Below, one piece after another: positions 1 to 11,600 of a stretch of DNA of 64,000 nt; position 1 is the stretch's first letter; the number at the start of each line of letters is the position of its first letter. Origin of the DNA: Wyeomyia smithii (taxonomy: Eukaryota > Arthropoda > Insecta > Diptera > Culicidae). Under the pieces are notes generated by a model. The model searched no databases and was not told where the DNA came from. It worked only from the letters and a program-made list of their open reading frames with translations. The stretch is taken from assembly GCF_029784165.1 (NCBI RefSeq), contig NC_073694.1, forward strand, positions 24,748,506-24,812,505, in the 5' to 3' direction. The position numbers and the translations under genes are program-made.

Positions 1-26
1 TCAAAAACGAGAGGTGTGAAGAAATT

Positions 27-130
27 AAATATCAATTTACCAGAATTAAATTACCGTGCCTTCTGCAAAATATACTGACGGAGGTGCACGGTTTTCCCTG
101 GCTTCCACTCCCTTCCAGGCATTACATATT
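27..130 (+). repeat. Direct repeat, copy 1
   Basis: About 100 bases recur at 1336-1434 in the same orientation with small differences. Shared landmarks are an AATATCAATTTA-type start, GCACGGTTTTCC in the middle and CATTACATATT at the end. The two copies are 1.3 kb apart. They could be remnants of a dispersed repeat or ends of one larger degraded element; no coding content is visible. Confidence 0.6.
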
Positions 131-1335
131 TATCAAAAAACATCGAAAAATGCATCAAAAGTTACTCTCAAGTGATCCGAAAAAAAAATTCGCCTCCAGA
201 ATTCGAAACGAGAAAATAACTCTAAACTTTCGGCCTGTGCAATAATTCCACCCTTCCTCTTACCCGATTACATTCTCCTCAACAAGGTAGACAGCCTGCC
301 AACAGCATCATCATCATCATCATTACATCAGCCGTCTGCGAGCTTCGTGAGCTTCTTTCAGCGGCGAAAGAGTAAATTATGCTCTAGCGAAACGTCGACG
401 ACGCTGATGACTTGCGGAATCCTGTTTTGTTTTTCTGCTGTGAAAATTACACAGCTATTGCTGTCTATTATGGCACAATTGAAAGAAATTTTTCACACGT
501 CACTCGTCGTCACTATGAAACGTAGGTGAATGAATTCTGCTTTGAACGTAATTTACTTCACACCCGAGCCGAAGTCGACTTTATCTTCTACCAGCGGACG
601 GATGGATCCATCCCGCTCGATAAGCCTAATGATGCTGCTGCTGGTTTCGCGTTTTTTTTTTCTCTCCACAACTCTTATCAGAGGCTCTGTGCCTTTATCG
701 TACTGGAAAAAGAGCACAGCGTTAAACAACACAAAAATCGTCAACGTCATCGTCGTCATCTCCGCCGTCGTGGGAGAGGGAGAGGAAACTCCCAGATGAC
801 AAAGGAGCGGAAATGCATTCGCGCTGGAGCAGGAATGTTCCTCCGCAGCGTGAAAGAAAAAAAACAACAGAAAACAAACAGAGCGGAAAGCGGAAAATTT
901 GAAGCGAAAAACACCAGCGCGCCAGAGTGTGTAACGAAGAAAATCGATTTCTCATAACTCACCATAACGCAAATGGAAAGCGGTAGCGAGGTGGGTGTGG
1001 GTGTGTGTGGGAAGAGATTTCACTTCCGAACGCGCGCGCCGCCGCTGGCAGCTAATCAGTTTTGACTTGATGCCTTCTCTGTTAAAGCTTCGGAATGAAC
1101 TTCAACGTCTCCGAAGGGACGTGTTTATGCTTAAGCTCACTTCACCGGGGAATGATCTATAGTACGGTTGATGTATTGCTGCTGGTAGCAAAACAACCAT
1201 GAAAATATTCCTTAGTAACCATGCGTTCACATTGAACTTGTCATGGTGGAAACGCATGGTTATTTACTCGACAAAGTTTACATCAAAACTTTAAAACAAC
1301 TACGCGAATGAAATATATTTAAGTATTCAAATCAT

Positions 1336-1434
1336 GAATATCAATTTAATAGAATTAAATAGTCGCGCCCCCTGCAAACTGATGGAGATGCACGGTTTTC
1401 CATGACTTCCAACCCCTTCCAGACATTACATATT
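1336..1434 (+). repeat. Direct repeat, copy 2
   Basis: Second copy of the segment at 27-130, about 85% alike by eye and with a short deletion after TGCAAA. The distance and same-strand orientation would fit flanking repeats of a decayed element, but nothing recognisable lies between them. Confidence 0.6.
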
Positions 1435-2591
1435 GAGCACGTATTTAAACGATTGATAATCTCACGTAACGACAACAAACCGTGTCGTTTCCACTGTTAC
1501 AAATCTAATCAGAAGGCACAAAACGACGCCGTAAAAATCTGTGATCCACCTGATGCATAGCGGGTTTTTATCACCTTCTGTACTTTTTTTCCGATTCTCA
1601 CTGCTCTACTGGCTGGCTGGCTGGCTCTGTATGTGTAGTGCACCGCAAAAAAAATCGACAACACTAAACGGGAATTACGATCCAACCCCCTTGACTTCCA
1701 TCCAAGCCAGGAGCCACGCAACACATCGCGAGCGTCGCTTTTAACGGCCATCATAAAGGGGTGCATTATACGGATTACCGCCGGCAGCACGAAATCGAGA
1801 ACAACTGAAGCATAAAACGCCACTTGGATCCGAAACAGATTGGCTGCAGTCTACATTGTGGTCCTTTATTTTTGCTGGCAAAAGTTCAAAAAGGGGATTC
1901 GAAAAAATGTTGGCCAATAAAAAACCACCCTGTTTCAACACCCATAAAAATAAATGACTAGCGAGGGATAAATTCTGCTTTGAAAATTGCCAAACCCCGA
2001 CAATCATAACTCAAAAAGCCCTTTTCTCCAATTAGCATATTATTCACTTTGTCCTCCGATGGAAGAACAAATCGCTCCAAGCCCCAACAACGAATTTACG
2101 ACGACTGACAGAGTGGCGCTTTCTAAATGGATTTCATTCTCACCCCTAACCCCCTCCCGGCGGGGGTGGCCATCCCTTATCACCAGAAGGGGATGAAAGA
2201 TTGAACTTGCCAACAGCAGCAGCAGCAGCAGCAGCAAGGCCAATTAAACTCGATCTCTCTTTCTCTCGCTCCAATATTTGCAGAGTGGCCACAGCCTCTC
2301 TCAAATTTTCCACTTCTCACCTCTTCCGAACCTTCTTTCTTCTCGGCTGGCCTAAAACATGCAATTACCATCAGCGCCATTTAATTATAGAGGAGGCTAT
2401 TTTTTAACAATTTCCCGACCCTCGGCTTCGGCCGACCGGTTAGAGCCGACCCCGGTGCCGTAGCGAATGTGCCAATTTCAATTAGTTTTGATTTTTGCTT
2501 CTTGTGAATTCTATTTTTAGGTCTTCCGGCTGCACAGGAACTGAATCAAAAAGCAGAGCGGCGAAAAAAACGGCAACCAAGAAGTACGACA

Positions 2592-2695
2592 ATGTTCCTG
2601 TTGCGGCTGCTTGCTTCTACCCGATCCAGAACCGGGTCCACTGTAGGACTATTTGGCACGGCCATGGTCGCCATAAACCTGCTGTCGACGTCCAG
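2592..2695 (+). CDS. GPx coding exon 1 (leader peptide)
   Basis: ATG at 2592 has A at -3. It opens 34 codons plus two bases, ending in TCCAG before the donor GTTAGT at 2696. The peptide begins MFLLRLLASTRSRTG, rich in Arg/Leu/Ser with no acidic residues. The leftover AG joins the C at 11709 to make an AGC serine codon, exactly in phase with GPx exon 2, which itself has no in-frame ATG. The frame is open upstream to 2508 without another ATG, and a T-rich tract ending TTTTTAG at 2520 could be a 5'-UTR splice acceptor. The pairing is an inference that one cDNA read would settle. Confidence 0.72.
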
Positions 2696-5600
2696 GTTAG
2701 TGTCGCTCTTTTTCTTTTCTTTTTTGACGTAGAACTACGTTTTACTTTAGCATACCACACGGGGATGCAAACTGAAAAACTGGGACGAAATTTGTCCCTT
2801 TTCAAATGCTTATATGTCAGTTGGTTTTCAACCGATTTCTTCATTCTTGCAGCAATCGATTGGAAAATTATACACGCATCTGTCCAAATGCAGAAAAATG
2901 TTGTTTGAATCTAAGAACTACTGCACTATTGAAAATTGTCAAGCCTTGTTGAAATAAAAATAACGTCCTCTGATTGGTCGCTTGCTTGCTGTGTGTGTAT
3001 GATATGGTATGATGTGTGCATGATACGGTGTGATGTGTGTATAATATGGTATGATGTGTGTATGTGTGTATGATATGGTATGATGTGTGTGTGTCTGTAT
3101 GATTTGGTATGATGTGTATGTGTTTGTATGATATGGTATGATGAGTGTGTGTCTATTTTTTTTTTATTCTCGCTTATTTTCCGTCGGTCTAGTTCCGCCA
3201 CTATTGTGGCCAATCACCGACGCCCAGGGAGGGTGTGGACCCAGGACCCTAACTCACGACCCGTTTATCAACGGACCGGCGCCAACGGCTTTACTTCCTC
3301 ATGCGATGGAAGGCGTGATCCCAGAGATTTTTCGCCTCAGAAAATCTTCCGGTGTCGGCTAGGATTGAATCTAGACCAGTTGGGTTGGTTGTGAGTGGTT
3401 CACGCCACCTCACAACCATCGACACCTATGTCGGCGGTGGGATTCGAACCCAGGCGTCGAGCGTGGTTGGCGAAGACGTTACCAACCACACTAGGCCCCC
3501 GCTCTATGTGTGTGTGTCTATGATATGGTATGATTTGTGTGTTTGTGCTGTGTATGGTTTTTTACTCGGCACGTTCTGCTAACTGCTGAGTCCGGTTCAC
3601 GGAATTCACAACCCTCCATTAGTAGACATTATAACTCATCACCCAAGTAAAAATATTGGTTTTATCAAAGTTTTATAGCGCTCAATACAGCCAAAACAGC
3701 GCTATAAAACTTTGATAAAACCAGTTGTGTTACTAGGGTAATGAAACACTCAATGCATTTGTTAATAGTGTACGTAGTTCTACGTCATTTATGCGGTCGT
3801 GTCTTGGATACAACCTCCTACTTATTTTTCTTTGGTTCCATTTTCACATCCCACGTCCCAGAGCATAGCGCTTACGATGCTTTCCATTCCGGATTGGTAC
3901 ATGTGCAAGCAAGCATCCAACCGACTCACCATCGTCACGATTTTTGGACACGTTCCAATTTCGGAGCGTATAACTACTGTTTGCACTCCCGAATGAGATT
4001 GTGAACTCCTTCTTGGCTGGCCTCTTTTTTTCTGCTTTTCCCCTGGGGGTCTTCGTTTGGATAACCCAAACCAAACCAAACCAAACCAAATGATCGTCAA
4101 TCACTTCTAGGCCATTAGGGAGAAGCAATTGAGTGGAAGAAGCTTTTTTCTTTCTCGTCTTGTTCTTCTTCGACCGCATCATAATCTAATTGTGAGTAAA
4201 GTTATCAGAACTGATTGGAAATGTATAGATTGACGCTGACAGATTCAGGTTTATTGAGAAGTTCTACTGAGATTTATTGGATGTTATATTTTAAAATTGT
4301 TGAAATTGTCCACATTTACTTTTCTAGAGCTTAAAATAGAAGCAAAAAGTATTTTTATTACCGTAAACTAGTCCTACGTTCACAAATGACCACGCGACCC
4401 CATAAGACTGCATTCAATGGAGACAACTTGTACAATATGTATAATGCGTTGTCGACCCCGAAATTGGATCAAGAAATGGTAAAGCTAGTTTATTCTTAAT
4501 ACTTTCTGTGGATCATAACAGAACAAAAGCAAGCATCGAAAAGTAGATATATGAAAAAAATCTAAGGTAAATGATAACCTGTCAAGACTAGATTTTAAAA
4601 AAATTCCAAACAATTTATAAAATATTAGAAATAAAGCAAAGCAAAGCCTTGTTGCTACATTCCGCTTCGGAACTTGACCTTCTGTTTACTATACACAGAC
4701 TTCGCAGCCAACCGTTAAGTGTGCAGGGCAATTGCGGGGCTGGCGCTACGATCCTATTGACCCTAACAACAGTCGCTCCCGAGTCAAGGCTCGAACCTAC
4801 GAAGACTGGTTTGTTAGACCAGCATCGTACCTCGAGACCAGCTGGGGAGGCCAAAATGATGTTTCGAATTAATCAGACGAGTGTTGTTAAACTCCAAAAA
4901 ACATAAAGATATGTCAAGAAATCATATTGAAATATGACTTGAAAAGTAACAAAAGCGAAATAAACAAAACAAGTTCAAAATTAGGTATATTTATTTAAAT
5001 TGAAACTAAAACTATGAATGTCGAGAAAAATGTTCCAAAGCGGAACCAAGAACTATAAAAAATATGTGCAAAAATGTAAAAAAAATTCAAAAAAAAACAT
5101 ATTTTTATCCTACACATTACACTTTTATCCACTTTCACTATTTAATTCTATCACTTATCACTTGCATATACGTATTTCAACGCTTACTTAGCGCCTTCCT
5201 CAGTGCCTATTTGGACTGTGGAGAAAAAAGCGAAGCCCGTAAATTTTTATACCTAAGTAGGTAAACGAATGGAACAAATTTTAACTCAGAGAACGTAAAC
5301 AACTTGAGTTAGGTAGAGGAATGTGCGGCCTGGTGATCCATGCCTTGTCGGGGAGTTTTAGGTAGAAATTTAAAAAGCCAAGAGAAATGATTACCCTGAT
5401 CTCTGTTAAGGAGGGTAGCTGGGTTTTGTTTGAAAATTTCTAAACTTTCTGCGACATCTTATTTCCAAGGGGGTGTTACTGATCGAACTAGACTAATGTT
5501 GTCGGTAGTAATAGCGTGATCTTCATGAAATATATGTTCGGCTATTTTGGATCTGAAATGGTGAGTTATTCCTTTTTCTGAGTCTTTCTTAGCCTTTACA

Positions 5601-8600
5601 AGTTCTGAAGTATGTTCCTTAAACCGGATGTCTAAATTTCTTTTTGTTTGGCCAATGTAAACTTTATCACAATGTGGACATGCAACTTTATAAACACCCG
5701 CCCTATGTAATTTGTCAATATTGTCTTTAGTAGACCCCAACTTTGTTTTAATTTGATTATTTCTACTACTGTAATAATATCGATACCAAATTTTCTAAAT
5801 TTTTTACGAAGTTGACGAGTAAAGCTGACGTCAAATTCAACCACTATTATTTTCCGATCTTCTGTTAGTGGAGTGAGTGTTGTGTGAGATTTCCTATGTT
5901 GGATTCGTTTCTTTTTATCATAAATGGCTTGTATGGTTCTTCTATTATATCCATTCTGCTCACCAATATCAAAAATATATTCCATTTCGTTTTTCCTACC
6001 GTCATTACTGAGAGACAAAGATTCCATACGGTGGATCATATGGTAGAAAGAAGCCATTTTATGCTGGGAGGAGTGGTTAGAAGTGCTAGGTATTACCCGC
6101 TTAGTATGTGTGGGTTTCCTAAAGATTTCGATTTCAATGTGGTTGGAGTTTTTAACAACGACTACATCTAAAAATGGAAGCCTGTTGTTCTGTTCAATTT
6201 CCAAAGTGAACTGGATATTTTTATGAATACCATTCGAAATTCCCAAAAAACTTTCCAAGTCCTCCTGTTGTAAAATACAAAAAATATCATCAACATACCT
6301 CCACCAACAATCTGGTAAGCAGTCTTTTTCATTTAGTTTATTTTTCAAATGTGCCATAAAAAGCTCACATAAGAAAGGTGTAAGCGGATTTCCCATCGGT
6401 GCTCCTTTTGTTTGTTTGTAAAATTTTCCACGAAAAGAAAAATAATTATCTTCCATGCAAAGTCGAGTGAACTTTAGTAACTACGTACTTTAGTTTTCCA
6501 AGGGTTGTCACATCGTTGGGAGAGAAGCCAATCTTTCAAAAGATGTATAGCTTCTTTCACTGTAATACTCGGAAAAATTGCTGTGACATCAAAAGAAACC
6601 ATTATCTCGCCAGTGTTGATACCCCCCGATGAATTTAAATTTTCAATAAAATCTCCTGTGCTCTTAACAGATCGACTGGGAAATTTGTTCAGCATTGACT
6701 GAAATTCCTTGACGAACCATTTTGCCAATTTTTCTGTTGGTGCTCCCACCGCAGGAACGATTTCTCTCATTTCATTACCAGGTTTATCTACTTTAGGGAG
6801 ACCCTTTATTCTAGGAAGAGAAGGGTTCGAAACACGTAGATTTTTCAAAGCGTCACCAAAAATAGGTTGGCGTTCTTTGATAGTTTTTTCAAAATTAAAA
6901 TCTGAGTTAAAATTTGTCTTATTCGTTTACCTACTTTGGTGTAAAAATTTAGGGGCTTCGCTATTTTCTCTACAGTCCAATTAAGCACTGACGGAGGCGC
7001 TAATTAAGCGTTGAAATACGTATATGCAATTGATAAGTGAAAAGTGATAGAATTAAATAGTGAAAGTGGATAAAAAGTGTATTGTGTAGTGTAAATATTT
7101 TATCAAGACGCTCGATCAGAAGTTAACATATTTTTTTTATTGTGTGGAAACTGGACTAAGTGTCAGAAAAAGTATTGGTTAAATACCGTATCGAGTTTTG
7201 AAATCATAGACTATTTCCCAATTATCCAAAAATAATTCAAAAAAAAAAATAAACACAATGAAGAATAAAGATTGATCGCGTCCGGACGAAGGAATAATAC
7301 AAAATGCTATGGATTATAACAAAATGTAAAGGAAACAACGTCATAAAAAATCGAAAATATTGTTTTTTAAATAAAAAGCACATTTAAGAGTAAAAAGTTT
7401 CAAAAATCTTGCAGAATATTAAATAATGACATAACATAACTTGGATACAAAATTGAAATAATCAATAAATATTAAAAAAAAAGGTTGATTTAATGTCAAA
7501 GAATAATGTCGAAAAAAGTAGGAGGGTGGTTTCCAAGACACGAGCGCATAGTTCACGTAGGACTACAATAGTTTTATATTTCCTTTTGAGGCTCTGTTTG
7601 AGTTGAGCTCGTTTTGCCTTTGGTACGGTTCGATTTTGGCACACATGTTTGAAATTTAATGAGTTTCAAGATATCAAATAAACAACAAAGATGCCACACT
7701 TGATAGTCATATGTCTGTTATTTCCAAAAATAAATCGGGCGTTAATGATAAACAACATTAGCCTTAGCAATTAATGTTTGCATAGTGTTGTTCAATTACA
7801 AGTAAGGTTATGAAAAGTAATATTTTCTTGTAGATGCTAATGTAAAAAAATCTGCCTCTACCAACACGTACAGAATTTTGTTGTCCCCGGCGGCGCAGCG
7901 TATTTTGCGGCACCCGAATAATCATATTGAATTCTGATATTTGCTACTATACGAAACAATAATAATAAGAAGAAGAAGACAATTCAAACGGCAATTCGAT
8001 TGTGTTCCAGATCGCAACACGATACCTACACGTTAACCCAACACGCCTTACTGTGCGTTGACAGCGGTCACTTGGCTTGGCTGCAAAAATATGAATATTC
8101 AGTTCTTCTACACTGATAGACAACGAGTGACCAGCGCTCTATTCATACATTGCCTGTTCCAACATGTTTTCCTTCAAGACATCAATTTTAATAACATTCT
8201 AACAGCAGAACTTTAAACTGTCTGATAGATGAGGTGGTTACGAACTTTCCGAAAAAGCTTCACCTCAAAGATATCAAAATAGTCTAGACTCGTGGAAGCA
8301 ACAAGCAAACATAAGTTGACCTATTGGGACGGGGAGATTCTGTCAAATTTTATATTGCTACTCATATACAGGATATCACTGCAGGCAGTTGGTCTACTCA
8401 TGAAGTTTGGGCAAGGCGTGCTCGCATGTGATTGGTTCGTGAAAATTCGACCTTGAAATTTTCATTAAATTTTCACTGTTTAACAATAAAGTGGTAATGA
8501 TGACTAAAGAATCACAAAATTGTCCATCATTTTATCAATCCAACGACGTATTGATCATTGTGATTCATCATGTGGTTACATCAGTATTACCGTTTGAAAT

Positions 8601-11600
8601 CTTTCATTCCGACGTTACACCTTGGTTTGAGTTTCTGCAGAATGTATCTCGATATAGTGCGGTTAGACGTAGTCCTACGTCAAAATATACAAACAGTAGG
8701 GTAACGGGGGTATTTTGACCAGCTTTGGGAAGTGTTCGCACAGTTCATTAAAAACAAACATCATGTATCAACATAAATACCTACTCTATTATACCATTGT
8801 TAAAAGCTAAGCGTCTATTTTAATATGGGTGAAGTTGCCTCCCCGGGCGTTGGTGATTGGCACAACAGTGACGGAACTAGATCGACGAGAAATAAGCGCG
8901 AATAATAAAAAAATATTATTTAGCTAAATTAACGGGTTTGACAAACTCACGGTGAATGTTTTTTCGAGCTTGATAAAATCGAAAAAGCACTGTACTTCGC
9001 ACTTCACCTTCCTGGGAAATTTGCTATGAAAAATGTACTTCACCTCGAAGTTCACTTCCTTCGTGGAGGAAGTAAAATACGAAGTGCCCTGCCAGTCGTT
9101 GCCATTCAGGGTGAGATAGGTCTTGTCGTCCATCACCACCGCCACGTCGTGATATGCAGGAAAAATCTACTTAACCATGCCGCTGCCGCTGCGTAATTAC
9201 CTGCAGCTCCAAAACCAGTGGACGGGATTGTCGCTTCCTGACATGTATGTCCCCGTTCGTCAGGTTTGTTATATGGCAGGTTGCCAAGCGCGCGCAGTGA
9301 TGTAGCCACTTTTCCCTCAGTCTCTCTCACCAGCATCCTTTGAAGCTTCTTGTCGCTCAGTGTCGTCGGCCGTCCGGAAGCAGGTTTTTTTTCAATGCCT
9401 GAATTATTGTCCAATAGTACCAAGATGTTGTGGATGCCGGAACGGACGTTCAGTGTCTCAGAACGTCGCGTATCGTTCTTGGAACGCGCACACTTCTGAA
9501 CGAGGTGGCTTCACTGTTTTCGCCATTACGGCTAAAGTTCGACTGATAAAGCTATCAATTATTTTCTGCTGACTCTTGGGTTACTATGGTTGATGATACA
9601 TGGGTAGTTTCGGCACTGGGTGTGAAGGTAAAACCATGAAAAATCGGTCATTTTTTACCATTTTTTACCGCGAACATTAATTGTAAAAAGGAGCGGAAGA
9701 AATTTTTGAAATATATTGAAAATCAAAACAAACATCAATAAAATGTCAAAACTTGTCACAAAGTTGTTCTTAAAAAATTATGTCGAAAATGTCAACAAAA
9801 TACAAATTTTGTGGTCAATAAATATCAAAAAAAAAATTGTCAAAAAAACTAAAATTGTTACAAAAATAATAAAACGGACAAAAAATTCCAGAAAAATGCA
9901 AAAATACCAGAAATTTTTGACAAAAATTAACCATTACTAAAAGAGCCAATATAACCAAAAATATGACAAGAACGTACAAAATCAAAATAGGATGTCGAAC
10001 AATAACGAGAAACCTTCTAATTGAATGTTATAGAAAAGTCAACAAAAATGTCGAACAGATATAGAGAAATGTTGTAAAATAATATGTTAAAAACAATGGG
10101 TGAGAACGCTCAGATAAGATGTGCGAAGAATGGTTAAAAAACAATGCGCTTGAGCTTAAGCTTGAACGACCGTACATTTCGTAGTGGCTTCTCTGTGATG
10201 GATCTGGGCTAGTGAAGTTGCACAAAGAACCACCGTAAAATGGCTAATTACCATCTTCGATGTACAACAATTCAGTAGCTACTGCTTTGTATAGATCGAT
10301 AACGGTGCCGGCAACGTCCTTACGGTCAGTTAGGGAAGGAAAGAAGAAAATGCTAGAATCATTGTTGCCAGAGACTCTCTACACGCCTATATATAGATTC
10401 TACTGTTGTTCTTTACCGAGCTTCGTTAGTTACCCCGCCGAATATCGGTAACAACTGCCTGGAGGTATTCATTCAACTGTGTGTTTTTTCTGAAATTTAG
10501 CGTGAGAGAAGGGTCAAGTAGGGGGATGAAAGGGAGTCCGAGAATAAACCCATGCGTATAGTCCCCCTGACACCGAACGGTCGTATTCTACTGAGATTCG
10601 AACTCATGACCTAACGCATGCGAAAGCAGTCTCTGTAACTTTGTGGCAACGAACTCCCCGGTGGTCGAAAAATAATTTTAAAAATGTAGATAAATTAGAA
10701 GTTTGTCCAAAAATTTCAACAAAATGTCAACCATTTAGTAAAAACTACATTAAATTAAAATTGTCGACAAAACAACAATCATTGGTAGGTTGCGATTTCG
10801 AAAGTAAGAAAAAATAAATTGAAAAAGATAACCATTGAAACAGCTTGAAAGATTCAGTTTGAGCAGCTGGACAGAAGATATCAACGCGGTTAAACAGATA
10901 AAGTACATTCCGTTCACAAAGCACGTATCAATCCTTATTTTCTATAGAGTTCCTTGTTAGTAAACATTGTATACCATTGTGTTGCTTAAAACACGACGAA
11001 ACAACACATTGGGCAAAACTTTTCTACCAATACAAACAGATTTATCACTGTTTCGCGAACGCGCCATGAAACTGTCTCCGGAGAAAGTTTTCTCGTAATA
11101 TCAAAGCAATCAACGCAGTAAGCGGGACGCTTGGTTTGCAAACTTCTTTTTCTAAATGTCAAACGGCGCAGACAGAAGGCCATGAAAGAAAGCATCCGCA
11201 AGAAAATGCTAGAGGCTGATACCAATCGTTAGCCTAATTATCGTGAAATTTTATCGTCCCTCGGCTGTGGTGCGTGAGCAGCAATAAAGTACCTGGTAAT
11301 TATAAGGAAACTAGATTAAAAAAGAATTACGACTAATCGCACAAGGGGTGAAAAAGTAAGCTTAAATGAAGATATTAAATAGCAAAAACAAGTGAGGTTA
11401 ATAATATTCATCTTGTTTCCCTGCTCTGCTGCGATGTTGAGGAAAAACCATTTATTTTATGCAACACTGTGGCAGCGTATTTATTCCCTTCCATTTTTGT
11501 ATTGTCAACACCCTTTATGAATAATAATCGCACGTAGTAAAATAAAACCAAAAGAATTACACCGAAAAAAAAAAGGATCCCATTAGCTACATAATTAATC

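Larger units (their letters stand above)
1..2519. other. Non-coding upstream region of the GPx gene
   Basis: No coding exon could be supported here. The open frames of 60-143 codons overlap on both strands and match no family I recognise. The stretch holds a CAT trinucleotide run near 307-325, a duplicated segment (27-130 and 1336-1434), a short interrupted palindrome at 1218-1262, a CAG run at 2214-2236 and mixed-complexity sequence at 1500-2450 without transposon signatures. Because GPx coding exon 1 begins at 2592, the promoter and any 5'-UTR exon of that gene may lie here; I could not place a start site. Confidence 0.4.

Noticed and set aside
347..957. Overlapping open frames on both strands near the left edge
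   Set aside because: They overlap in several frames, are rich in low-complexity runs, have no recognisable domain and show no splice pattern.
3395..3503. tRNA-like sequence with A- and B-box
   Set aside because: It is the head of a SINE; no full cloverleaf with acceptor stem can be drawn. The same applies to 4790-4852, 10590-10672, 42969-43040 and 60540-60615.
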